From NCBI GenBank assembly GCA_016927325.1, contig JAFGMY010000085.1:1-42193 (forward strand): 42,193 bases of DNA, given 5' to 3'. Position 1 is the stretch's first letter. Each line of letters begins with the position of its first letter. The notes below the pieces were generated by a model that did no database searches, had not been told where the DNA came from, and was given only the letters and a program-made list of their open reading frames with translations. Positions 34,222-41,958 of this stretch are shown in pieces. The stretch is from Actinomycetota bacterium (GTDB taxonomy: Bacteria; Actinomycetota; Geothermincolia; Fen-727; Anoxymicrobiaceae). The position numbers were made by a program, and so were the translations under genes.

Positions 34222-34538
34222 ATGGTTTATTATCTGCGGTACGGGTCATAGAAGCTGCGAGTTCGGTTACTTCAAGGACAGTGTGGTTTCAGCCACGGTT
34301 TTCTTCCTGGTGTAAGAAGTGCGGAGCGCGCATGCCGGGACCCCGGTACAGTAAGTCCGATTGACGCGGCCTGAGTCGATTTCGTCTGCTTCGGTGGACG
34401 GGAGAACTGCTGTGCCACGCCCGTGCCGGTTGCCGGGAAATGGAATCCGTTCGAGCGCGCCATGCGCGGAAATATGGTGATTTCCAACTGCTGACTTCCC
34501 GGTCCCGCTTGTTATGGTGAATCGGAGTAATAAACCAT
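34222..34538. mobile_element. Possible MITE-like element with 11-bp terminal inverted repeats
   Basis: A perfect 11-base inverted repeat ATGGTTTATTA (34222-34232) / TAATAAACCAT (34528-34538) flanks 295 bases that are more GC-rich than the repeats and carry no open reading frame. Inside are small hairpins such as GGAAAT/ATTTCC and GTGG/CCAC. No clear target-site duplication is seen. It fills most of the 425-base gap between nnr and the CBS gene (34220-34644); the rest of that gap is AT-rich and probably holds the CBS promoter. Confidence 0.35.
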
Positions 34539-34644
34539 ATTAATGTAAAATATAAGCTGGTTTTTGAAAAATTAATACCGGCTGAAATTGCGGTAATCAT
34601 GTTTTGTTTACAGGAACTATTGCTCGAAGGAAGAAAGGGAGAAT

Positions 34645-35127
34645 ATGCATAGCATCAAAGTTGAGCAGGTGATGACGAAGAATCCGATTACTGTCGCACC
34701 TTCCGTTACGGTTGTTGAAACGGCAAAAAAGATGATAGAGAGCGACATAGGAGGATTACCTGTCGTAGGTGATGACGGCGGGCTTCTCGGGATCGTCACC
34801 GAAAGCGATTTGATCGTACACGATTCAGACGTGAAGTTCCCCTCGTTTGTACACTTTCTGGCCGGGTATGTTTTTGTGCCTGGAAGCCTTAAGAAATTTG
34901 ACGAAAAGTTCCGCCGTGCTGTCGGGAACACTGCAGGTGACGTTATGACAAAAGATGTTGTGACCGTTGATGCTTCAGAAACAGTCGAGGATGTGGCCAC
35001 AAAGATGTCGGAGAATAAAATGAAGCGGTTTCCAGTGGTGAAAGAGGGGGAACTGGTTGGAATAATCACTATGAAGGATATTGTCCGGTTGATCAGCAGA
35101 GACATTCCCGTCGTCAGTGAAGATTGA
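34645..35127 (+). CDS. CBS-domain pair protein
   Basis: This 160-residue protein consists of two CBS motifs and little else: VEQVMTKNPITVAPSVTVVE...GLLGIVTESDL (about 6-57) and AGDVMTKDVVTVDASETVED...GELVGIITMKDIV (about 96-151). They are joined by a 35-residue segment (FVHFLAGYVFVPGSLKKFDE) of a type often seen in stand-alone bacterial CBS proteins. Such Bateman modules bind adenosyl ligands such as AMP, ATP or SAM and regulate partners; the ligand and partner are unknown here. The ATG at 34645 has AAGGGAG upstream. alr follows after 36 bases and may be co-transcribed. Confidence 0.93.
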   Translation: MHSIKVEQVMTKNPITVAPSVTVVETAKKMIESDIGGLPVVGDDGGLLGIVTESDLIVHDSDVKFPSFVHFLAGYVFVPGSLKKFDEKFRRAVGNTAGDVMTKDVVTVDASETVEDVATKMSENKMKRFPVVKEGELVGIITMKDIVRLISRDIPVVSED

Positions 35128-35163
35128 AGAACCGGCGCTGAAACAAGAGGTGCTTACCCGGCA

Positions 35164-36300
35164 ATGAATAACGAATCAGGAATTTACAGGCCGCTCGAAG
35201 CGAAGATAGATCTGGATGCCGTCAGGCATAACGTACTGTACTTAAAAGAAAAAATATCCGGGGACTGCGCTTTTATGGCGGTTGTCAAGGCTAACGCGTA
35301 TGGTCATGGTGACATTGAGGTTTCACGGGCCGCTCTTGAGGCCGGTGCCGATTGCCTTGGTGTGGCGCTTGTGGAAGAAGCGGTAAGGCTGAGGCAGGCC
35401 GGGATAGAGTGCCCGGTTCATCTCCTGTTCGAGCCTCCGCCCGGCGCAGCATCCGTTGCGGTGAAGAACGGACTCGTTTGCACGGTTTACACGAGGGAGT
35501 ATGCGCGTGCTCTGTCGGAAGCGGCCGCAAAGACCGGGGTAACCGTGAGGGTGCATATCAAGGTCGATTCTGGAATGCGCCGGGTAGGTGTCGACCCCGC
35601 GGATTTTCAGTCGTTTTGCATCTATTTGAAGGATTTGCCTGCGCTCGATGTTGCCGGGATATATACACACCTCGCGGTTGCGAGCGAACCGGCTGATCCG
35701 TTTACAGAACTGCAGTTGGGCGAGTTCGACCGTGTATCAAAAAAAGCGGAGGAGATTTTCGGGAGGCGGCTCGTAAAACACGCCGCGAACAGTTCGGGAA
35801 TTCTCGCATTCCCGAAAAGTCACTACGATCTGGTGAGGGCCGGTATCGCGATGTACGGCCTTTTTCCATCTTCGAAGCTGTCACGGTTCACCGGGTTGAA
35901 ACCCGCGTTGTCTCTTGTGGGTGAGGTGGCTTATGTCAAGAGGGTTCGCGAGGGCGAGGGAATCAGTTACGGCCTTCTTTACAGGCCGCCGAAAGACACA
36001 TTTATCGCAACGATCCCCGTAGGTTACGCCGACGGGTATTCCCGGATGCTTACGGGGTGCGCCGAGGTACTGATCGACGGGGTCAGACGGCCTGTCGCAG
36101 GGGCGGTATGCATGGATCTTTGCATGGTCGATCTGGGAGAGTGTGAAGTGAAGAAGGGGGCGCCGTTCGTGCTGATCGGAAAGGACGGAGACGAGGAGAT
36201 TACCGCGGATGAAATCGCCCGCAAGCTTGGCACGATCAACTACGAAGTAACCTGCATGATCAGCTCGAGAGTCCCAAGGACATATGTCGGGAAAGTTTGA
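35164..36300 (+). CDS. alr: Alanine racemase
   Basis: Alr makes D-alanine for peptidoglycan with pyridoxal phosphate. The 378-residue protein has the PLP lysine K42 in FMAVVKANAYGHG, KVDSGMRRVGV, the opposing catalytic tyrosine Y269 in GISYGLLYRPP, IPVGYADGYSRML and the C-terminal NYEVTCMISSRVPR. The ATG at 35164 has AGAGGTG about 12 bases upstream, a rather long spacing. Its TGA stop (36298-36300) is followed without a gap by a dispersed hairpin repeat. Confidence 0.97.
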   Translation: MNNESGIYRPLEAKIDLDAVRHNVLYLKEKISGDCAFMAVVKANAYGHGDIEVSRAALEAGADCLGVALVEEAVRLRQAGIECPVHLLFEPPPGAASVAVKNGLVCTVYTREYARALSEAAAKTGVTVRVHIKVDSGMRRVGVDPADFQSFCIYLKDLPALDVAGIYTHLAVASEPADPFTELQLGEFDRVSKKAEEIFGRRLVKHAANSSGILAFPKSHYDLVRAGIAMYGLFPSSKLSRFTGLKPALSLVGEVAYVKRVREGEGISYGLLYRPPKDTFIATIPVGYADGYSRMLTGCAEVLIDGVRRPVAGAVCMDLCMVDLGECEVKKGAPFVLIGKDGDEEITADEIARKLGTINYEVTCMISSRVPRTYVGKV

Positions 36301-36367
36301 CCGGTGCCATGTCTTTAATAATGCTGACGCATGACAAAAGACATGGGACACCGGAGTTGAAAACCAT
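36301..36367 (-). repeat. Dispersed hairpin repeat, copy 5
   Basis: CCGGTG (36301-36306), CCATGTCTTT (36307-36316), loop, AAAGACATGG (36337-36346), a GA bulge (36347-36348), CACCGG (36349-36354). The outer stem and bulge are as in the other copies; the inner stem is a different, ten-base perfect pairing. The loop holds a further ATGC/GCAT. Read on the minus strand it starts ATGGTTTTCAACTCC, so its orientation relative to the neighbouring gene is opposite to copies 1-4. It directly follows the alr stop. Confidence 0.82.
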
Positions 36368-36381
36368 TAAAGGAGGGCGAA

Positions 36382-36807
36382 GTGAATAAGCGATGCCCCA
36401 CATGCGGTGCGCTTTACAACGGCCGCCGCTGGATACCAAAACCGGACAATCAGACCGTAAGGGAGTACGCGAAAGAGGGTTGCAGAAACGCGACCTGCCC
36501 CGGGTGTCTCCGCCTGGAACGACGACAGATCGAGGGAATTGTTACTCTGAGGGGTAGCTTTTTCGACCGTCACAAGGACGAGGTCTGGAATCTGGTGAAC
36601 CGCGTGGCGAAAAACAAGGAAAAGAGAAACGTCAGTTCCAGGATACTGGACGTTGCGCAGGATAACGGTGATACGGTTATCCAGACTACTGACGAACACC
36701 TTGCGGAAAGGATGGGGAAAGAGCTGCAGAAGGCTTTCAAGGGGAACCTCGTGATGAAGTGGCAGGAGGGTGGAGCGCTTGTCAGGGTTTTCTGGGAGCG
36801 CGACTGA
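36382..36807 (+). CDS. BCAM0308-type zinc-binding protein
   Basis: This 141-residue protein has two cysteine pairs at the N-terminus, CPTCGALYNGRRW and CRNATCPGC, a zinc-ribbon arrangement resembling the N-terminus of the ribosome export factor NMD3. The rest (IEGIVTLRGSFF ... VIQTTDEHLAERMGKELQKA) matches the bacterial BCAM0308 family, whose role is not established. The start is GTG with AGGAGGG 4 bases upstream. It lies 21 bases before the HD-protein gene and is probably co-transcribed with it. A nucleic-acid-related role is possible from the NMD3 likeness, as inference. Confidence 0.82.
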   Translation: MNKRCPTCGALYNGRRWIPKPDNQTVREYAKEGCRNATCPGCLRLERRQIEGIVTLRGSFFDRHKDEVWNLVNRVAKNKEKRNVSSRILDVAQDNGDTVIQTTDEHLAERMGKELQKAFKGNLVMKWQEGGALVRVFWERD

Positions 36808-36828
36808 TAAACCGGACAGGATTTCCCT

Positions 36829-38283
36829 ATGATGAGTCTTGAAGATAATCTGAACAGGGTTATCGTTGGAGATGACCTTCTGAACAGGATAATGGATGTG
36901 ATTAGACCGCCTGGTGAGGCGGTATATTACGTTTGCGGCGCTTACGTTCTCGAGTCGATCCGAAGCATGGAGCCCGGTGGCATTCTACTGGTTTGTAAAA
37001 ACAATCCGGCCGAGGTGGCGAAGTCGCTCGGAGACAGTTTTTCCGTGAAGCCGGTGAAGGTCACCTGGAATAACGATGTCTACCATCTCTACCCCGAAGG
37101 AAAAAGTTCCCGCGGTATAACCCTAATGAGGATGAACGGAAGGAACATAACAGAGCATCTGGCCGGTTCAGGATTCACCGTTCTCTCAATGGCGGCCGAT
37201 CTCGGTTCAGCCGCACCGATGAAGCTGATCGATCCTTACATGGGTTTAAAAGACCTTGAAAGTAAAAAGCTGCGGGTGTCGAGCGAGGGTGCGGCGGCCG
37301 GGATTCCGGACAGGTCGCTGACCGCTGTGGGATTGTGCGCGAGCTATGGTCTGACGCCCGACCCTCGAGCTCTTGACGAACTGAAAAAAGCTTCACGGGG
37401 CCTGGTGGAGGTACCACCGGGCAGGGTATTTAGAAGGCTGCTTCGCACATTTGAAGGCGGCGGGTTGTCCCGCAAGGCCCGGATTATGAGGGAAACGGGA
37501 ATAATCGGCTCTGTTATTCCCGAACTGGCGGCGATATATGATGTCCCGCAGAACTACTATCATCACCTGGGCGTATGGGACCATACCATGAAGACCCTTG
37601 ATAACCTGGAAGAAATAATGAATAACCTGCCCGGCTCTTTTCCGGCAAACGGCAGGGAGATGGAAGCATATCTGTCCCGCGGAGTTGAAGGGGGTTTTAC
37701 ACGCCGTGCCTATCTGTCCTTTATGGGATTGCTTCATGATATAGGAAAAGCGGTTTCTATCGACGTTCTTCCATCCGGGAGGATCAGGTTCCAGGGACAT
37801 CAGAACGAAGGCGCGAAGCTCGCCGGGGGAATTGCCGAGAGGTTTGAAGTCGGGAAAAGAGGCAGACGTTACATGGTCGAGTTTTCCAGGAACCACATGA
37901 AACTGGGGTTTCTGGCGAAGAAAAACGAGAGTACGTTGAGCAGGCTGGCGGCTGTGCGCGAGATGGGTGACCTCTGCGTGGATCTCTGTGTTCATTCTCT
38001 GGCTGACCGTGCGGCGGCGCGTGGAGATGCGGTAACCGAAGAAGCTCTTTCCGGTTTCACACGTTTGACAAGGAGGGTCGCGTCCGATTATTTCTGGTCA
38101 GTGAAGAGAGAGCGGCTGATTGACGGAAACGATATTAAGGTACACGGTGGATTGAATGAGGGCCCCGAGACAGGGGAGCTCCTGATGAAAGTGCTTGTAT
38201 GCCAGAGGGAAGGCCTGATCGAAAACCGGCAGCAGGCGCTTGAATACATTGCCCCTGATTTCAAGGGGAGGATGAAGTGTTGA
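36829..38283 (+). CDS. HD-domain protein with a degenerate tRNA nucleotidyltransferase-like head
   Basis: The 484-residue protein has the layout of a CCA-adding enzyme. The head ends in LIDPYMGLKDLESKKLRV (around D135), the classic end of the class II nucleotidyltransferase head, and a helical neck follows. But the Gly-Gly-x-Val-Arg-Asp motif is replaced by VCGAYVLES, and the catalytic DxD pair is absent (GGILLVCKNNP). The C-terminal HD phosphohydrolase domain is intact: H252 (WDHTM), H303-D304 (LLHDIGK) and a later Asp in SLADRAA. So it is probably a phosphohydrolase with a non-catalytic, RNA- or nucleotide-binding head. ATG 36829 or 36832 could be the start. Confidence 0.85.
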   Translation: MMSLEDNLNRVIVGDDLLNRIMDVIRPPGEAVYYVCGAYVLESIRSMEPGGILLVCKNNPAEVAKSLGDSFSVKPVKVTWNNDVYHLYPEGKSSRGITLMRMNGRNITEHLAGSGFTVLSMAADLGSAAPMKLIDPYMGLKDLESKKLRVSSEGAAAGIPDRSLTAVGLCASYGLTPDPRALDELKKASRGLVEVPPGRVFRRLLRTFEGGGLSRKARIMRETGIIGSVIPELAAIYDVPQNYYHHLGVWDHTMKTLDNLEEIMNNLPGSFPANGREMEAYLSRGVEGGFTRRAYLSFMGLLHDIGKAVSIDVLPSGRIRFQGHQNEGAKLAGGIAERFEVGKRGRRYMVEFSRNHMKLGFLAKKNESTLSRLAAVREMGDLCVDLCVHSLADRAAARGDAVTEEALSGFTRLTRRVASDYFWSVKRERLIDGNDIKVHGGLNEGPETGELLMKVLVCQREGLIENRQQALEYIAPDFKGRMKC

Positions 38284-38343
38284 CTTTGAGTGTTTGTGAG
38301 GGGTGCTGTTTGGATATGGAGAGCGGTCGACGGACGAGGGGTG

Positions 38344-39297
38344 ATGAAATTGATAGGTAGCATAAAGATCGGGCACGCGGTTAACCGGGATGCACTTAAA
38401 GGATGTACGGTTTTTTTGCTTCCGGAAGGTGTGGTCGCGTCTTGCGAGGTCAGGGGCGGCGCGCCGGGAACCAGAGAAACCGATTTGCTGAAACCGACTT
38501 ATTCGGTGCCGGGCCCCAACGCGATACTGTTCTCGGGCGGCAGTGCGTTCGGCCTCAATGCTGCCGCAGGCGTTGTCAAGTACCTCGAGGAAAACGGTCT
38601 GGGCTTTCCAACCACCGCCGGACCGGTACCGATAGTAAGCGCCGCCGTAATATATGATCTGGATGTCGGCGACGGGTCTTTCCGGCCGGGGCCGGAGATG
38701 GCGTATGAAGCTTGCGTGGCCGCAAGCGAAGATGAACGGAGTGTCGGTAACGCAGGTGCCGGCATTGGGGCAACAGTTGGGAATACGGCCGGCCGCGCAC
38801 TTTCAACCAAAGGGGGCTTCGGAATTTCAGTCTACCGCAGCGGCGATTTCCAAATGGAAGCGGCGGCTGTGGTAAACAGCTTTGGAGATGTCACAGGTGA
38901 GGATGGACGTGTTATCGCGGGAGTGCGCGGCCCCGGGAACGAGTTTATCGGCGCGGAGTCGTTCCTGCTTGAGTCGGCCGGATTCGAGAACTACAACAAG
39001 ATGGAGTGCACGACACTTGTAATCGTGGCGACCAACGCGAAACTGAACACGGAGCAGCTTACGAGAGTTGCTATTCAAGGGCATAACGGGATCGCAAGAG
39101 CGATCAGGCCTTCGCACACGGCCTTTGACGGGGACACGGTATTCTCTGTTGCCGCCGGGGAGGTGGAAGCTCCGCTTCACCTGATTGAAACGCTGGCCGC
39201 CATGTGTGTAGCCGACGCTGTAAGAGACGCTGTTATGAAGGCGGAAAGTGCAGGGGGAGTACCCGCCGCTTGTGATATACTCGGATCGCGGACCTGA
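38344..39297 (+). CDS. P1 family (DmpA/NylC-type) self-cleaving peptidase
   Basis: Peptidases of this family (MEROPS S58) are N-terminal-nucleophile enzymes that self-cleave; members include DmpA aminopeptidase and the nylon oligomer hydrolase NylC. The 317-residue protein has the family motifs VFLLPEGVVASCEVRGG, PGTRETDLLKP, ILFSGGSAFGLNAAAGV, FPTTAGPVPIVSAAVIYDL and GNAGAGIGATVG. The nucleophile region is ECTTLVIVATNAKL, with T223 the expected nucleophile; residue 222 is Cys where NylC has Asn. I chose the ATG at 38344, which fits the family N-terminus; upstream GTG codons are possible. The native substrate is unknown. Confidence 0.93.
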   Translation: MKLIGSIKIGHAVNRDALKGCTVFLLPEGVVASCEVRGGAPGTRETDLLKPTYSVPGPNAILFSGGSAFGLNAAAGVVKYLEENGLGFPTTAGPVPIVSAAVIYDLDVGDGSFRPGPEMAYEACVAASEDERSVGNAGAGIGATVGNTAGRALSTKGGFGISVYRSGDFQMEAAAVVNSFGDVTGEDGRVIAGVRGPGNEFIGAESFLLESAGFENYNKMECTTLVIVATNAKLNTEQLTRVAIQGHNGIARAIRPSHTAFDGDTVFSVAAGEVEAPLHLIETLAAMCVADAVRDAVMKAESAGGVPAACDILGSRT

Positions 39298-39341
39298 CAA
39301 CTGTTCCGGTCTGCATTATCAGTCGCTAAAAGGTAGGTTTT

Positions 39342-39557
39342 ATGCCTATATTCGAGTTTCGGTGTAATGATTGCCGGGAGAGTTTTGAGAAGCTTTGCCG
39401 TGAGGGGCAGGAAGTGGTCTGTCCGGAATGCGGCGGCGCAGATCTCAAGAAGCTGTTCAGCACTTTCGGGGTGAAATCGAGCGGAAAGTTCACGGCTTCA
39501 GGTTCGAGCTCATGCGGAAGCTGCACTGCCGCTTCCTGCAGCGGTTGTTCCGGTTAA
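39342..39557 (+). CDS. FmdB-type zinc-ribbon protein
   Basis: This 71-residue protein begins MPIFEFRCNDCRESFEKLC and continues VVCPECGGADLKKLF, the FmdB/CxxC zinc-ribbon regulatory-protein pattern. The C-terminal 20 residues are Gly/Ser-rich with four further cysteines (SSCGSCTAASCSGCSG), a feature common in short members of the family. FmdB was first described as a possible regulator of amide-metabolism genes, but most homologues are uncharacterised. A family 4 uracil-DNA glycosylase gene starts 24 bases downstream. Confidence 0.92.
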   Translation: MPIFEFRCNDCRESFEKLCREGQEVVCPECGGADLKKLFSTFGVKSSGKFTASGSSSCGSCTAASCSGCSG

Positions 39558-39581
39558 ATGAAAAGGTCAATGGGGTGAGGT

Positions 39582-40193
39582 ATGAAAGAGGCCGCGACAC
39601 TTGCGGAATTAAGGGAGAACCTTGGAGTGTGCACGAGATGTGGGCTTCACCAGGGGAGGACGAATATCGTTTTCGGCGCGGGCGATGAAAATGCCGACCT
39701 GCTGTTTGTGGGTGAGGGGCCGGGAAGAGTGGAAGACGCGAAGGGAGTACCGTTCGTCGGTCCCGCAGGGAAACTCCTGGATGAACTTCTGCAAAGTATA
39801 AGTTTGACCCGCAGCCGGGTGTATATAACAAACGTCGTCAAATGCAGACCACCCGGGAACCGGGACCCCATTCCGGACGAGATCGAGAAGTGCAACCGGT
39901 ACCTGGTCAGGCAGATCGAGTTGATCAAGCCGAAGGTCCTGTGCGCGCTTGGCCGCGTAGCCGCGGGGGTCATACTTCAGAGGAACGTGCAGATTACCAG
40001 GTTGCACGGACAAAAAGTCGAGGGTCCGGGTTACTTCATAGTCCCCGTTTTACATCCTGCCGCCGCGCTGAGGTCGGCGCAGAATATGGCTATGATCAGG
40101 GAAGATTTCGAGAACTTGAGGAAATATCTGGATGAAGATGCCGTTCCTCCAAAAACTCCGGCCCCGGAGCCGGAGCAGATGGGATTGTTTTAG
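39582..40193 (+). CDS. Family 4 uracil-DNA glycosylase (iron-sulfur type)
   Basis: This 203-residue enzyme removes uracil from DNA. Family 4 features are the N-terminal cluster cysteines C17 and C20 (CTRCGLHQGR) with two later ones in VVKCRPPGNRDP and EIEKCNRYL, motif GEGPGRVEDAKGVPFVGPAG, and HPAAAL near the C-terminus. The usual GEAPG is GEGPG here, a mild change. The thermophile and actinobacterial distribution of family 4 fits the organism. It follows the FmdB gene and precedes tsaE by 38 bases. Confidence 0.95.
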   Translation: MKEAATLAELRENLGVCTRCGLHQGRTNIVFGAGDENADLLFVGEGPGRVEDAKGVPFVGPAGKLLDELLQSISLTRSRVYITNVVKCRPPGNRDPIPDEIEKCNRYLVRQIELIKPKVLCALGRVAAGVILQRNVQITRLHGQKVEGPGYFIVPVLHPAAALRSAQNMAMIREDFENLRKYLDEDAVPPKTPAPEPEQMGLF

Positions 40194-40231
40194 TTGGCGG
40201 GTGAGCTTCCTCAAGACACCTGGAGGACGAG

Positions 40232-40702
40232 TTGAGGTTTAAGTGCGATTCAGTGGAGCGGACTCTGGATCTGGGACGCGTCATCGGCTCGATACTGGAG
40301 CCCGGTGATGTTGTCTGCCTCGATGGAGAGTTGGGTACCGGGAAAACGGTGCTGGTCAGGGGAATCGCCGAAGGCCTTGGATACACTGGTCCAGTGACAA
40401 GCCCGACTTTCATGATCATACACCCTTACCCTGAGATAAAATTATGCCATGTGGACTCATTCCGCCTGGAGAGCGGCGACCATCTTGTCGGCGCGGGGAT
40501 TGACGATTATCTTGACGGTGGTTGGATCTGCGCGGTGGAGTGGGCACAAAAGGTACGAAATGCGCTTCCGGAACAGGTAATTTCTCTGAACCTTTCATTC
40601 GGGCCGGGGGGCGATGAAAGGCTGGTGGAGCTCTTTGTGTCTGATAAGGACAGGGAAAAACTCAGATATCTGGAGAAAGGATTAGGCGATCATGAAATCT
40701 GA
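40232..40702 (+). CDS. tsaE: tRNA t6A biosynthesis ATPase TsaE
   Basis: TsaE is the ATPase partner in making the t6A37 modification of ANN-decoding tRNAs. The 156-residue protein has Walker A LDGELGTGKTVLVRG (K38), the family motif VTSPTFMIIHPYP, HVDSFRLE and the C-terminal CAVEWAQKV. The start is TTG at 40232, with TGGAGGA about 6 bases upstream. The reading frame overlaps tsaB by 11 bases, so translation is coupled. Confidence 0.96.
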   Translation: MRFKCDSVERTLDLGRVIGSILEPGDVVCLDGELGTGKTVLVRGIAEGLGYTGPVTSPTFMIIHPYPEIKLCHVDSFRLESGDHLVGAGIDDYLDGGWICAVEWAQKVRNALPEQVISLNLSFGPGGDERLVELFVSDKDREKLRYLEKGLGDHEI

Positions 40703-41408
40703 GAACTCAAAAGCCGGATGCGGGGACAGGTTCCAGGGCGATAAACCCCTGATGCTCGCGATCGATACCTCGACGGATATCGGTACGGTGGGTCTCGGGT
40801 TTTCCTGCTATCAGTGCTATGAGAGTTATTTCAAGATTGAGAAGGGGCACTCGGGCAGGTTGATGCCGATGATCGATTCTCTTTTCAAAAAGTTGTTCAT
40901 CGCGCCTGAAGATATCGATCTGGTTGTGGCCGGAACCGGGCCCGGGACTTTCTCGGGGGTGAAAATAGGCGTAACCACGGCGAAGTCCCTGGCTTTCGGC
41001 CTGAGCAAGGGCTTGGTCGGCATCTGTTCTCTTGATATTATGGCGGCATCGGTTACGCGCAGCTGCGACCTTGTTATTTCGGTTATGGATGCACGCAGGG
41101 ACATGCTCTACGCGGCATCATATAAGCCGGTGGCCGGGATGCCCGAAAAGGTTCTGGGGCCGGTTTGCCTTCAAGTGGAGGAAGCCGCGAAAGCGGTTCT
41201 GGAGCCGGGGTGCAGTGAAGTTTTCGTCGTCGGCTCCATTCAAAGAGAATTTCTTGATACCCTGCACGGCGCTGGTGTGTCGACTATAAACTCCCGGGAG
41301 GCCGCACCGGGTGCCAGGGATATGTTCTGGGCCGGTAGACATGCGGCGCTATCAGGATTGACCGATCCGTGTGAAGTTGAGCCCATATATCTGAAGAACC
41401 CTACCTGA
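40692..41408 (+). CDS. tsaB: tRNA t6A biosynthesis protein TsaB
   Basis: TsaB is the inactive ASKHA-fold partner that dimerises with TsaD. The 238-residue protein carries LMLAIDTSTDIGTVGLG, GHSGRLMPMIDSLF, VVAGTGPGTFSGVKIGVTTAKSLAFGL and SVMDARRDMLYAA, typical TsaB motifs. A 20-residue N-terminal extension rich in Lys, Gly and Ser precedes the first strand; a later start (e.g. the Met before LAIDTST) is possible. It lies between tsaE and rimI as in most Actinobacteria. Confidence 0.96.
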   Translation: MKSENSKAGCGDRFQGDKPLMLAIDTSTDIGTVGLGFSCYQCYESYFKIEKGHSGRLMPMIDSLFKKLFIAPEDIDLVVAGTGPGTFSGVKIGVTTAKSLAFGLSKGLVGICSLDIMAASVTRSCDLVISVMDARRDMLYAASYKPVAGMPEKVLGPVCLQVEEAAKAVLEPGCSEVFVVGSIQREFLDTLHGAGVSTINSREAAPGARDMFWAGRHAALSGLTDPCEVEPIYLKNPT

Positions 41409-41418
41409 CAGGCTTGGA

Positions 41419-41958
41419 ATGGACTTAAGGGAAAAACCGACAGTGCGGAATATGCGTTTCTGGGATCTGGAAAAGGTTCTCGAGATTGAGCGCTCAACTT
41501 TCCCCACGCCATGGGATGCGGAGATTTTCCTCAAGGGACTCCGTAATACACAAAGCGCGGTTTACCTGGTGATGGCGATGCCTGGGCGGCTGGGGGGTTA
41601 CATCGGCGCGGATATTGCGGATCAGGAAGGCCATATCACTAATCTCGCGGTATCCCGGGACCAGCGGAGAAAGGGCTTCGGATCACTGCTTCTGATTGAG
41701 TGCATGGAAAGCTGCCTGGAAAAGGGGGCAAGGTGGATGACCCTCGAGGTAAGGGAAGGAAACAAGCCGGCTCTTGGTTTTTACACGCATTTCGGGTTTG
41801 AGGTACTGGGTGTGAAGATGGGTTACTACTATGACACCGGAGAAAACGCGGTCCTGATGGCGACCGGGGATATAAGGATGCCGGATTACAGGAAGATGCT
41901 ATATGACTTCAAGGAATCGATCGGCTCCAGGCGTCGAGCTGAGGCCGGTGATCTCTAA
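41419..41958 (+). CDS. rimI: Ribosomal-protein-alanine N-acetyltransferase
   Basis: RimI is a GNAT acetyltransferase that acetylates the N-terminal alanine of S18 and, in many bacteria, other proteins. The 179-residue protein has [51 protein letters not shown] (acetyl-CoA loop RRKGFG) and [22 protein letters not shown], all RimI signatures. It is somewhat longer than the usual 150 residues because of its C-terminal tail. The last base of its stop codon, A41958, starts tsaD. Confidence 0.95.
   Translation: MDLREKPTVRNMRFWDLEKVLEIERSTFPTPWDAEIFLKGLRNTQSAVYLVMAMPGRLGGYIGADIADQEGHITNLAVSRDQRRKGFGSLLLIECMESCLEKGARWMTLEVREGNKPALGFYTHFGFEVLGVKMGYYYDTGENAVLMATGDIRMPDYRKMLYDFKESIGSRRRAEAGDL

Noticed and set aside
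42-36367. The dispersed hairpins as attC sites of a chromosomal integron
   Set aside because: They follow stop codons, have bulges, and one edge (GTTCAAC) fits a core-site pattern, but the opposite core (GTTRRRY) is missing in the copies, the genes they follow are housekeeping genes on both strands and kilobases apart, and no integrase is present.
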